Origin: Burkholderia sp052045245
GTDB taxonomy: Bacteria; Pseudomonadota; Gammaproteobacteria; Burkholderiales; Burkholderiaceae
DNA: 64,000 nucleotides
Assembly: GCF_052045245.1 (NCBI RefSeq)
Contig: NZ_JBQEON010000003.1
Coordinates: forward strand, 1-64,000
Direction of reading: 5' to 3'
Position numbers and translations under genes: made by a program. Position 1 is the stretch's first letter; each line of letters starts with the position of its first letter. Of the stretch, positions 16,394 to 24,412 are shown piece after piece. The notes beneath the pieces were generated by a model. That model was given only the letters and a program-made list of their open reading frames with translations. It searched no databases and was not told the DNA's origin.

Positions 16394-17908
16394 ATGTCTT
16401 CTTCACGCATCCTCGCTCCCGCCCTGCGTTCGCTCGTCCGCACCGCCGACGAAGCCGCCGCGCTGATCCGCCCCGGCATGACCGTCGCCATGAGCGGCTT
16501 CACCGGCTCGGGCTATCCGAAGGCCGTGCCGGCCGCGCTCGCCGCCCACATCGACGCGGCCCACTCGCGCGGCGAGGACTTCCGGATCAACGTGCTGACG
16601 GGCGCCTCGACCGCACCCGAACTCGACGGCGCGCTCGCCCGCACCAACGGCATCTCGATGCGCCTGCCGTACCAGTCCGACCCGACGCTGCGCGACAAGA
16701 TCAACGGCGGCGAAGTCGATTACCAGGACGTCCACCTGAGCCACGTCGCGCAATACGCATGGTTCGGGCTGTATGGCGACCTCGACGTCGCGATCGTCGA
16801 AGTCGCGGGCATCCGCGAGGACGGGCTGCTGATTCCGTCCGCATCGCTCGGCAACAACAAGACGTGGCTCGAGCAGGCGAAGCACGTGATCCTCGAAGTG
16901 AACGCGCGCCAGCCGCTGGGCCTCGACGGGATGCACGACGTCTATTACGGCACGGCGCTGCCGCCGCACCGCAAGCCGATTCCGCTGACGAAAAGCGACG
17001 ACCGGATCGGCGAGCCGTACCTGCGTTGCCCGGCCGACAAGATCGTCGCGATCGTCGAGACCGACGCGCCGGACCGCAGCAACGCATTCTCCGCGCCGGA
17101 TGCCACGTCGAAGCAGATCGCGCTGCAACTGATCGACTTCCTGCGCCACGAAGTGAAGCGCGGCCGCCTGCCGGAAAACCTGCTGCCGCTGCAGTCGGGC
17201 GTCGGCAACATCACGAACGCGGTGCTCGCGGAACTGAGCTCGGCCGGCTTCTCGAACCTGACCGCGTACACCGAGGTGATCCAGGACGGCATGCTCGACC
17301 TGCTCGACGACGGCACGCTGAGCTTCGCGTCGGCCACCGCGCTGTCGCTGAGCCCGGCCGCCGTGCAGCGTTTCGCCGACGAGATCGCGACGTTCCGCGA
17401 AAAGATCCTGCTGCGTCCGCAGGAGATCAGCAACCATCCGGAACTCGTGCGCCGCCTCGGCTGCATCGCGATGAACGGGATGATCGAAGCCGACATCTAC
17501 GGCAACGTGAACTCGACGCACGTGATGGGCACGAAGATCCAGAACGGCATCGGCGGCTCGGGCGACTTCGCGCGCAACGGCTACCTGTCGTGCTTCATGT
17601 CGGCCAGCACCGCGAAGGGCGGCGCGATCTCGCGGATCGTGCCGATGGCGAGCCACGTCGACCATACCGAGCACGACGTCGCGGTGGTCGTCACCGAGCA
17701 GGGGCTGGCCGACCTGCGCGGCCTGTCGCCGAAGCAGCGCGCGCGCAAGGTCATCGCGACCTGCGCGCACCCCGACTACCGGCCGATGCTCGAGGACTAC
17801 TTCGAGCGCGCGTCGCGCGAGAGCTTCGGCAAGCACACGCCGCACCTGCTCGCCGAGGCGCTGTCGTGGCACGAGCGCTACGTGCGCACCGGGACGATGA
17901 AGGCCTGA
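16394..17908 (+). CDS. Acetyl-CoA hydrolase/transferase family, probable succinyl-CoA:acetate CoA-transferase
   Basis: Cytoplasmic CoA-transferase of 504 residues, the usual length of the Cat1/SucCoA subgroup. It begins MSSSRILAPALRSLVRTADEAA and contains the G-rich CoA loops GMTVAMSGFTGSGYPK and SGVGNITNAVL. The segment AYTEVIQDGMLDLLD carries the conserved catalytic glutamate, and QNGIGGSGDFARNGYLS is the conserved C-terminal domain segment. It likely transfers CoA between acetate and succinate or propionate. The ATG at 16394 is chosen because upstream in-frame starts add sequence with no family match. It is convergent with the efflux pump gene and appears to be a single-gene unit. Confidence 0.92.
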   Translation: MSSSRILAPALRSLVRTADEAAALIRPGMTVAMSGFTGSGYPKAVPAALAAHIDAAHSRGEDFRINVLTGASTAPELDGALARTNGISMRLPYQSDPTLRDKINGGEVDYQDVHLSHVAQYAWFGLYGDLDVAIVEVAGIREDGLLIPSASLGNNKTWLEQAKHVILEVNARQPLGLDGMHDVYYGTALPPHRKPIPLTKSDDRIGEPYLRCPADKIVAIVETDAPDRSNAFSAPDATSKQIALQLIDFLRHEVKRGRLPENLLPLQSGVGNITNAVLAELSSAGFSNLTAYTEVIQDGMLDLLDDGTLSFASATALSLSPAAVQRFADEIATFREKILLRPQEISNHPELVRRLGCIAMNGMIEADIYGNVNSTHVMGTKIQNGIGGSGDFARNGYLSCFMSASTAKGGAISRIVPMASHVDHTEHDVAVVVTEQGLADLRGLSPKQRARKVIATCAHPDYRPMLEDYFERASRESFGKHTPHLLAEALSWHERYVRTGTMKA

Positions 17909-17917
17909 CGCCGCGGC

Positions 17918-17954
17918 CTGCGGCGGACGTGCGTTGCGTGGGCGCCCGCCGCAG
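17918..17954. terminator. GC hairpin between convergent genes
   Basis: Nine-base perfect inverted repeat (CTGCGGCGG at 17918-17926, CCGCCGCAG at 17946-17954) with a 19-base loop, placed between the stops of the CoA-transferase and the MFS gene. There is no T run, so its role as terminator is uncertain. Confidence 0.35.
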
Positions 17955-17956
17955 CG

Positions 17957-19495
17957 TCAATCCATCGCCGCGTGCGCGACGTCGACGCTCGCGGTCTTCT
18001 GCGGCGGGCGGATCAGCAGCAACAGCGGGATCATCAGCAGCGTCGCGACGAACATCAGCTTGAAGTCGTTCAGGTACGCGATCATCGCGGCCTGCTGGTT
18101 GATCGTGCGGTCGAGCAGCGCGATGTCGAGGTGGCTGCCGGCCATCGCCTGCACGGCCGGGTCGAACGGCGTGATGTGGGTCGCGAGGTCGGCATGCGCG
18201 ACCTGCGTGTTGCGCGTCATCAGCGTCTGCACGATCGAGATGCCGATGCTGCTGCCGATGTTGCGCATCAGGCTGTAGGTGGCCGTGCCGTCGGCGCGCA
18301 ACTCGGGTGTCAGCGTCGAAAACGACAGCGCGCTCAGCGGCACGAACACGAGCCCCAGCCCGAAGCCCTGCACCACGCCGGGCCACACGATGTCCGCCTC
18401 GGACAGCACGATCGTGTACTGCATCATCTGCCAGAGCGCCAACGCGGAAATCGCCAGCCCGGCGAACAGCAGCGCCCGCGCGTCCACGTATTTCAACAAG
18501 CGTCCGACGAACAGCATCGCGATCATCGTGCCCGCACCGCTCGGCGCGGTGACGAGGCCCGTCGTCGCGACCGGATAGCCCATCAGGTTCTGCAGCATCG
18601 GCGGCAACAGCGCGCGGGTTGCGTACAGCACCGCGCCGACGACGAAGATGAACAGCGTGCCGGTCGCGAAGTTCGGGTCGCGCAGCAATTCCGACTTGAA
18701 GAACGATGCCTTGCCGACGGTCGCCGTGTGCGCCAGAAAGAACGCGAAGCTCAGGGCCGCGACGAGGGCCTCGATGCGGATCTCGTACGAGCCGAACCAG
18801 TCGAGCTGTTCGCCGCGATCGAGCATCGCCTGGAACGCGCCGATCGCGAGCGCCAGCGTCGCGAAGCCGAACGCGTCGAATTTCACGTGCGGGCGCGGCG
18901 CGCGCGCGGGCAGGAAGGTCAGCACGCCGGCCAGCGCGAACGCGCCGATCGGCACGTTGATGAAGAACACCCAGCGCCAGTTGTAGCTGTCGGTGAGCCA
19001 GCCGCCGAGCGTCGGGCCGAGGATCGGGCCGACCATCACGCCCATCCCCCAGATCGCCATCGCCTGGCCTTGCTTCTCGCGCGGGTTGATGTCGAGCAGG
19101 ATCGACTGCGACAGCGGCACCAGCGCGGCGCCGAACACGCCCTGCAGCAGTCGCGCGCCGACGATCTGCACGAGCGACTCGGACAATCCGCACAGCGCGG
19201 ACGCAATCGTGAATCCCGCGATCGAGATCGTCAGCAGCCGCTTCATGCTGAGCCGGTCGGACAACCAGCCGGTCAGCGGCGTCGCGATCGCCGCGGCGAC
19301 GATGTAGGAGGTCAGCACCCAGGTGATTTCGTCCTGCGACGCGGACATCGTGCCCTGCATGTGCGGCAGCGCGACGTTCGCGATCGTGCTGTCGAGCGTC
19401 TGGATCAGCGTCGCGAGCATGATCGACAGGGTCAGCATCGGTCGATTGAGGGCGGGCGGCGAGGCGGGAGTGTCGGTGGCGGCGGCGGGATTCAA
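17957..19495 (-). CDS. DHA2-family (EmrB/QacA) multidrug efflux MFS transporter
   Basis: Inner-membrane drug:proton antiporter of 512 residues with about fourteen helices. Seen signatures: LIQTLDSTIANVALPHMQG (motif D1, first helix), LSDRLSMKRLL (motif A) and GVFGAALVPLSQSILLDINP followed by MGVMVGPILGPTLGGWLTDSYNWRWVFFINVPIG (motif C region, shown here as its conserved parts). The start is taken as the TTG at 19495, with GGAGA eight bases upstream on the minus strand; longer frames run into the operator and the marR promoter. It is divergent from the MarR regulator with a palindrome between, the classic arrangement for a regulator-controlled pump, probably induced by a phenolic or lipophilic compound. 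Confidence 0.92.
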   Translation of the reverse strand: MNPAAATDTPASPPALNRPMLTLSIMLATLIQTLDSTIANVALPHMQGTMSASQDEITWVLTSYIVAAAIATPLTGWLSDRLSMKRLLTISIAGFTIASALCGLSESLVQIVGARLLQGVFGAALVPLSQSILLDINPREKQGQAMAIWGMGVMVGPILGPTLGGWLTDSYNWRWVFFINVPIGAFALAGVLTFLPARAPRPHVKFDAFGFATLALAIGAFQAMLDRGEQLDWFGSYEIRIEALVAALSFAFFLAHTATVGKASFFKSELLRDPNFATGTLFIFVVGAVLYATRALLPPMLQNLMGYPVATTGLVTAPSGAGTMIAMLFVGRLLKYVDARALLFAGLAISALALWQMMQYTIVLSEADIVWPGVVQGFGLGLVFVPLSALSFSTLTPELRADGTATYSLMRNIGSSIGISIVQTLMTRNTQVAHADLATHITPFDPAVQAMAGSHLDIALLDRTINQQAAMIAYLNDFKLMFVATLLMIPLLLLIRPPQKTASVDVAHAAMD

Positions 19496-19550
19496 GCAGG
19501 TGTCTCCGTGGGACGGCCGCCGTGGGCGGCGATCCGGTATGGCTCGAATT

Positions 19551-19564
19551 ATAAGCACGCTTAT
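19551..19564. promoter_or_regulatory. Palindromic MarR operator candidate
   Basis: ATAAGCACGCTTAT is a perfect 14-base palindrome (six-base arms, two-base centre) in an A/T-rich stretch between the divergent efflux pump and marR genes. MarR dimers usually bind such sites over the promoters they repress. Confidence 0.6.
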
Positions 19565-19629
19565 TATGTTCGTGCTCATCGCTTGACCCGAGCCGCGGGT
19601 CATTCGCGGCCTGCCCCTATAATCGCCGG

Positions 19630-20070
19630 ATGGACAAGACTTACGAGAACCGGATCGGCTACCTGATTTCCGACGTGGCCCGCCTCCAGGGACGCCTGTT
19701 CGACCGGCGCGCGAAGCGTATCGGCCTGACGCGCGCGCAAAGCCGCGTGCTCGCGTACCTGACGTGGAAGGGCGAGATGAATCAGGCGCGGCTCGCGGAA
19801 TGGCTCGAGATCACGCCGATCTCGCTGACGCGGCTGCTCGACCGGATGGAAAGCTGCGGATGGATCGAGCGCATCGCGAACGACGACGATCGCCGCGCGT
19901 TCGTGATCCGGCTGACCGACAAGTCGCGCGACATCTTTCCGCAGATGCTGGAAGTGGGTGACACCGTCACCGACAACGGGCTGCGCGGCTTCACGCGCGA
20001 CGAGCGCGACACGCTGGTGCGCCTGCTCGGGCGCGTGCGCCACAACCTGATCGACAGCGGCGGCGAGTGA
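19630..20070 (+). CDS. MarR-family transcriptional regulator
   Basis: Winged-helix regulator of 146 residues. The DNA-binding region covers about residues 35-100: LTRAQSRVLAYLTWKGEMNQ, then the recognition helix ITPISLTRLLDRMESCGWIER and the wing NDDDRRAFVIRLTDKS, which carries the typical DxR motif. Flanking helices form the dimer interface. It is divergent from the DHA2 pump gene with a perfect palindrome in the 134-base gap, so it most likely represses both genes and is released by a small ligand. One cysteine lies in the recognition-helix region, so redox control cannot be excluded. Confidence 0.92.
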   Translation: MDKTYENRIGYLISDVARLQGRLFDRRAKRIGLTRAQSRVLAYLTWKGEMNQARLAEWLEITPISLTRLLDRMESCGWIERIANDDDRRAFVIRLTDKSRDIFPQMLEVGDTVTDNGLRGFTRDERDTLVRLLGRVRHNLIDSGGE

Positions 20071-20129
20071 CGGCGGTGGCGTGCCACGGCTGACCGGCGC
20101 GCAGCGCGGCGGCTAGTGGCTCGCGCGCA

Positions 20130-21008
20130 TCAACCTGCGTAATACACGCGGCATTCCATCTCGCGGCCGCGCACGACGCGCTTGCCGACGAGCGTGCCGA
20201 GCGTCTCGGTCACGACGGTCCGCTGGTGCTCGCATTGCAACGCATCGTAGAAGTAGAGTGCGACCCAGTCCGCCGTGCGGCCGGATTCCTGCGGGCGCGC
20301 GGGATACGGGCACAGCGCGGTGAAATGCCAGCCGCCCTTCGTCATGTGCATCACGGGCGGCTGAATGCTGACGTCCGCATTCAGGCGCCGCGTCACGAGC
20401 GTGGGCAGGATGCCGGCGGCGGCCTTGTTGCGGTACAGGCGGTCGATATACAGCAGCAACTCGACCGGCGGTTCCGTGCCGAGATCGGCGTTGCGCGCGT
20501 GGCCTTGCCAGCGCCGGCGCCGGCTCAGCACGTCGTCGAGCGCCGCGCGGATGCCGGCCGCGCGCCGCGGGCCGACCCCCGCGATGGCTTCGAGCTGGCC
20601 GCTGCGGGCCGCGCGTTCGAGCTCCTCGAGCGTATCGATGTGCAATTGATCGTGAATCCGCAGTGCGAGCGCGTGACCGATGCCCGGCACGGCTTCGAAG
20701 GCCGAGACGCGCTCGGCGTCGCCGCGCAGCCGGTCGAGCAGGCGCCAGCGCCCGGTGACCAGCAGCTCGGCGATCGCTTGCGCGACGCCCGTGCCGATCT
20801 CCGGCAACGCGCCGAGCGCCTCGACGCCGCCCGCGTCGAACCGCGAGCGGACGCCGCCGTCGAGCGACTCGATCGTATCGGCCGAGGTGCGGTAGGCGGC
20901 AACCCGATAAGGATTCGCACCCTGTTCGGCAAGCAACTGCGCGGCTTCGCGCAGGCAGGCCGCGATCTGCCGGTTTTCCTCGTGCGTCTGGCTGAAGGTC
21001 GTCTGCAT
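20130..21008 (-). CDS. Helix-hairpin-helix DNA-binding protein, PolX-like N-terminus
   Basis: Protein of 292 residues. Residues 1-75 resemble the helical 8-kDa-like domain of family X DNA polymerases (ENRQIAACLREAAQLLAEQG, NPYRVAAYRTSADTI). Two HhH motifs follow: ALPEIGTGVAQAIAELL and AVPGIGHALALRIHDQL, plus a third GVGPRRAAGIRAAL near residue 155. The nucleotidyl-transfer catalytic aspartates and the PHP domain of bacterial PolX are absent. The C-terminal 110 residues are a separate beta-rich domain with a cysteine near the end. It probably binds DNA structures, but no catalytic role can be assigned. The ATG at 21008 is preferred over a TTG eight codons upstream. Confidence 0.8.
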   Translation of the reverse strand: MQTTFSQTHEENRQIAACLREAAQLLAEQGANPYRVAAYRTSADTIESLDGGVRSRFDAGGVEALGALPEIGTGVAQAIAELLVTGRWRLLDRLRGDAERVSAFEAVPGIGHALALRIHDQLHIDTLEELERAARSGQLEAIAGVGPRRAAGIRAALDDVLSRRRRWQGHARNADLGTEPPVELLLYIDRLYRNKAAAGILPTLVTRRLNADVSIQPPVMHMTKGGWHFTALCPYPARPQESGRTADWVALYFYDALQCEHQRTVVTETLGTLVGKRVVRGREMECRVYYAG

Positions 21009-21143
21009 GGTGAGGGACCCGTGGAAGCGCAAACGAATCGGACACGGCGCAATGCGCCGGTTCGTCTTTTATTTCAGCACATTGTCGCGGCAAGCGGCGA
21101 ACAAAACTTGATGCGCGTCAATGGCAAACGTTGTACAGGCGGG

Positions 21144-21170
21144 AACCGGGTCGCGNNNNCGCGACCGGTT
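21144..21170 (-). terminator. Strong GC inverted repeat with unresolved loop
   Basis: AACCGGGTCGCG and CGCGACCGGTT form a near-perfect stem (one extra G) directly after the stop codon of the sigma-factor gene. The four unresolved bases lie exactly at the loop. It probably ends that transcript; no T run can be seen. Confidence 0.5.
21156..21159. other. Four unresolved bases (N)
   Basis: NNNN sits in the loop of a GC-rich hairpin. It does not interrupt any gene and probably marks a sequencing stop or a contig join. Confidence 0.95.
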
Positions 21171-22731
21171 ACGCGTCGAGGAACGATTGCGCGCCCTCGG
21201 CCTCCGCGGCCGTGCGCAGCGTGGCGAGCGCGCGCTTCTCGATCTGCCGCACGCGTTCGCGCGACATTCCGGCATCCTGCGCGATCGCGTCGTAGGTGTC
21301 GGGCTCGGCGCCGCCGAGGCCGAACCGCCGGCGCAGCACGTCGGCCTCCGCCGGCGTGACCGTCCGCAGCAGCGACGTCACGCATTCGCGCATGCGCGTG
21401 TCCGCCAGGCGCTCGAACGGGCTTGCCGCCGCCTGGTCCTCGATCAGGTCGACGAGGCCGGTGTCGGCATCGGGCAGCGGCGTGTCGAGCGACAGCGGCT
21501 CGGCAGGCAGCGCGAGCACTGCGCGCAGCTTGTCCTCGGCGAGCCCGGTTTCGGCTGCGAGCTCGGCCGGCGTCGCGCGGCGGCCGGTGCGCTGGCGAAA
21601 GCGCAGCGCCTGCCGCTGCACGCGCTGGTACTGGTCGCCGACGTGCACCGGCACGCGGATCGTGCGCGAGCGGTCGGCCACCGCGCGCGCGACCGCCTGC
21701 CGGATCCACCAGGTCGCGTAGGTCGAAAACTTGAAGCCGCGCCGGTATTCGAACTTCTCGATCGCGCGCAGCAGGCCGAGGCAGCCATCCTGCACGAGGT
21801 CGGGCAGGTCGACGCCGCGGTTCATGTACTTGCGCGCGATCGACAGCACGAGCCGCAGGTTCGCTTCGAGCATCGCGCGCGTGCCGTCGCGCACCTTCTG
21901 CTGGCCGTCGCTCAATGCGGCGCCGAGCGCACGCCGCGCGACGGTATCGAAGCACGCGTCGTCGGCGCTGGCGGTGGCATCCGCGGCGGGGTTGACGGGC
22001 GCGCGGGCGAGTGCGCGCACGACGCGGCTTGCGTCGTCGACCGCCGGTGCAACCCACGCGAGCGACCCGAGCAGCGCGGCCAGGCCGTTGCGGGCGTCGC
22101 GGTATTCGGCCGAGCGGCAGCCGTGCGCGTGCAACGCGGCGCGCACGGCCGCGACTGCGTTCCGCAACGTGTCGTGGCGCACCGGCGCCGGCGTGGCGTC
22201 GGCGGCATCGTTGCCGTTATCGCCTTCGTCGCCGGACGCGCCCGTTGCACCCGTTGCGTCATGGCGCGCGAGCAGCGCATCGACGGCCGCCGGATAGCCG
22301 GCCAGCGCATGCAGGATCTGATGACGGCCCGTTTCGATTTCGCGGGCGAGCACGATTTCATCCTCGCGCTTGAGCAGCGGCACCGCGTGGATGCGCCGCG
22401 TGTAGAGCGCGAGCGGATCGGTCGATGCGCTGGTGCCGCGGGCGAGCTCGCCGAGCAGCGCGCGGCCCTCGTCGAGCGCGTCGCGATCGACGTCGGCCGG
22501 CGTTGCGCTTGCGAACGGCGCCGGCGTGGCCGGCTCGTCGAGCACGGCGATCCCGATGTCGGCGAGCGCGGCGCGCACGACGTCCAGCGCGTCGGGGCTG
22601 TCGCTTTCCGGCGGCAGCGTGTCGACGAGGTCGGCGTGCGTCAGATAACCCTGTTCGCCGGCGAGCGCCAGCAGCTGGATGATCGGATCGAGGGGCGTGT
22701 CCGCCCGAAGCGTGGGGCGTGGCGTAGTCAT
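21169..22731 (-). CDS. RpoD-like (group 1/2) RNA polymerase sigma factor
   Basis: Sigma-70 family protein of 520 residues. Region 1.1-like sequence lies at residues 10-65 (IIQLLALAGEQGYLTHADLVDTLP) and region 1.2 near 104-135 (LYTRRIHAVPLLKREDEIVLAREIE). A variable Ala/Asp-rich insert fills 155-280. Region 2 covers 286-356 with FKFSTYATWWIRQAVARAVAD, followed by region 3 and region 4 with the HTH TYDAIAQDAGMSRERVRQIEKRAL. It is clearly shorter than a housekeeping Burkholderia RpoD and the insert is atypical, so it is an additional primary-like sigma factor, perhaps for stress or stationary phase. It is divergent from the lipoprotein gene at 23041. Confidence 0.9.
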   Translation of the reverse strand: MTTPRPTLRADTPLDPIIQLLALAGEQGYLTHADLVDTLPPESDSPDALDVVRAALADIGIAVLDEPATPAPFASATPADVDRDALDEGRALLGELARGTSASTDPLALYTRRIHAVPLLKREDEIVLAREIETGRHQILHALAGYPAAVDALLARHDATGATGASGDEGDNGNDAADATPAPVRHDTLRNAVAAVRAALHAHGCRSAEYRDARNGLAALLGSLAWVAPAVDDASRVVRALARAPVNPAADATASADDACFDTVARRALGAALSDGQQKVRDGTRAMLEANLRLVLSIARKYMNRGVDLPDLVQDGCLGLLRAIEKFEYRRGFKFSTYATWWIRQAVARAVADRSRTIRVPVHVGDQYQRVQRQALRFRQRTGRRATPAELAAETGLAEDKLRAVLALPAEPLSLDTPLPDADTGLVDLIEDQAAASPFERLADTRMRECVTSLLRTVTPAEADVLRRRFGLGGAEPDTYDAIAQDAGMSRERVRQIEKRALATLRTAAEAEGAQSFLDA

Positions 22732-23040
22732 GTCGATGGCGGCGTGAGCCGCGCTCCTGTCTGGGCGGGCCGGGGTCCGCGGGTTTCAGGCCGCCGGGGG
22801 CCGCGAACGCCCGTCCGCGCCGGCCAGCCTGACTCGATATTCAACGTGAGGGCATTTGCGCCAATATCAACGCCGGCACGGCGAACGCGCAAGCACGCGA
22901 CATGCCCGCGGCGGCCCCGGCACCGCTTTCGATGGCGGAAACAAAAAGTAACCGATCAAACCCGCGGAAATATGCAGGGGACGTAAGCTAGAGGCAGGCG
23001 CGCGCCATGCGGCGACGCGCGGATTTTTCCGGAGCTTCAC
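22732..23040. other. Intergenic region between sigma factor and lipoprotein genes
   Basis: No gene is supported. It should carry divergent promoters. The A/T-richer stretch at about 22930-22990 upstream of the lipoprotein gene is the best promoter candidate, but no confident -35/-10 pair is seen. Confidence 0.35.
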
Positions 23041-23472
23041 ATGACCCCGATTCCAGCCGCCAGGCCAGGCTTCGTCGTGCTGGCGACGCTCGCGCTGAGT
23101 GGCTGCTATTACACGGGCCCTTACGGTTACGCCCCGTATTACGCACCCGTGCCCGCCACGGTGACGCAGCGCGAGATCCCGGTGGCGCCGGCAAACGCCG
23201 GGTCGGTCGCTCCATCGACACCCGCGGTGCCGGCCGTGCCGCCGCCGGCCGACGATGACGCTTACGTACCGGCGCCGGTGTATGGCGCGCCGGCCTATGT
23301 GCGTTACCCGGTCTACTATCCTGCGTATCCCGCGTACTACCCGGGTTGGTACGGGCCGCCCGTCACGATCGGCCTCGGCTTCTGGGGGCACTGGGGTGGC
23401 GGCTACTGGCGCCGTCCGTGGGGCGGCGGCCACCGGGGTGGCGGACATTGGGGCGGTGGCCATCGACACTGA
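23041..23472 (+). CDS. Small Tyr/Pro/Gly/His-rich lipoprotein
   Basis: Protein of 143 residues starting MTPIPAARPGFVVLATLALSGCYY; the lipobox LSGC with Cys21 marks a lipoprotein. The mature part is low-complexity: Tyr/Pro repeats (YGYAPYYAPVP, YPVYYPAYPAYYPGWYGPP) and a C-terminal Gly/His/Trp tail. No enzyme domain is seen. Histidine-rich tails can bind metals, but that is speculation. A CGGAGC ribosome site precedes the ATG. It is followed after 33 bases by another exported Gly/Pro-rich protein, so the two probably form an operon related to the envelope. Confidence 0.8.
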   Translation: MTPIPAARPGFVVLATLALSGCYYTGPYGYAPYYAPVPATVTQREIPVAPANAGSVAPSTPAVPAVPPPADDDAYVPAPVYGAPAYVRYPVYYPAYPAYYPGWYGPPVTIGLGFWGHWGGGYWRRPWGGGHRGGGHWGGGHRH

Positions 23473-23505
23473 CCGACGCGCGGCGGCTCCGCGCGGGAGA
23501 GCACC

Positions 23506-24300
23506 ATGAGCAACACGATCATCCGAAGTCTGTGCGTCGTCCTGTTCGGCATCGCTGCCGTACCGGGCATCGCCAACGCGCAAAGCAGCGCATACACGAA
23601 TTCCGGCGCCGAGCTCTATGCCGGGCCGGCACCCGATTACCCGGTCGTCGCCCAGGTCCCGCCCGGCACCGCGCTGGACGTGTTCGGCTGCCTGAGCGAC
23701 TACTCGTGGTGCGACGTCGCGTTGCCGGGCGTGCGCGGCTGGATCGACGCGGAGCAGCTCGACTATCCGTATCAGGGCAATTACGTGCCGTTGCTCGAAT
23801 ACGGCGCGGTCATCGGCGTGCCGGTGACCGGATTCGCGATCGGCGCGTACTGGGACCGCCACTACCGCAACCGGCCGTGGTTCCACGACCGCGACCGCTG
23901 GGAGCATCGGGCCGAGCCGCGTGTCGGCCCCGGCGGGAGACCGCCCGGATACGGCCACCCGCAGCCGGGCGGGCCGATCGAGCGCGCACCGGGCGGCGAG
24001 CCGCCCGCGCAGCATGACGCGCGGCCGTCGGCCACGCGCGGCGGCTGGAATGGCCCGAACCGCGCACCCGCGCCACAGGCCGCGCCTGCGCCGATGCCCG
24101 GACCGGCGGGCAATGCCCGACCGCCGGCGGCCGTCGCGCATCCGGCGCCCCCGCAGGGCGGCGGGCCCCGGATGATGCCGCCGCAAGGGAATCCGGGCGG
24201 CGGCGGTTACGGCGGCCGGTCGCAAGGTGGCGGAAACAACGGGGGCGGCCACGGCGATGGCGGCCGCGGCGGTGCGGGCAGCGACGACTACCGCCGATGA
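23506..24300 (+). CDS. Exported SH3-domain protein with Pro/Gly-rich tail
   Basis: Protein of 264 residues with a signal peptide (cleavage expected after ANA, residue 25). Residues about 27-85 form a bacterial SH3b domain (ELYAGPAPDYPVVAQVPPGT, VFGCLSDYSWCDVALPGVRGWID), including two cysteines that may pair. A Gly/Val/Ala patch near 100-115 follows, then a long Pro/Gly/Asn-rich low-complexity tail. Such SH3b proteins usually bind cell-wall or surface components. It probably forms an operon with the preceding lipoprotein gene; an AGAGCACC-type ribosome site precedes the start. Confidence 0.85.
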   Translation: MSNTIIRSLCVVLFGIAAVPGIANAQSSAYTNSGAELYAGPAPDYPVVAQVPPGTALDVFGCLSDYSWCDVALPGVRGWIDAEQLDYPYQGNYVPLLEYGAVIGVPVTGFAIGAYWDRHYRNRPWFHDRDRWEHRAEPRVGPGGRPPGYGHPQPGGPIERAPGGEPPAQHDARPSATRGGWNGPNRAPAPQAAPAPMPGPAGNARPPAAVAHPAPPQGGGPRMMPPQGNPGGGGYGGRSQGGGNNGGGHGDGGRGGAGSDDYRR

Positions 24301-24341
24301 CTGACGGCGCCGTTGCCGCGGCTCGCGGCCGGTGCCGGACG

Positions 24342-24368
24342 AAAAAAAGCCGCTCCGGAGAGCGGCTT
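24342..24368 (-). terminator. Rho-independent terminator of ilvD
   Basis: Nine-base perfect stem (AAGCCGCTC at 24347-24355, GAGCGGCTT at 24360-24368), loop CGGA, followed on the minus strand by a run of seven T. It lies 45 bases past the ilvD stop codon. Confidence 0.9.
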
Positions 24369-24412
24369 CTGGGCCAGGCGGGCGGGCCGCTCGTGCGGCC
24401 CGTCGTCCTGCG

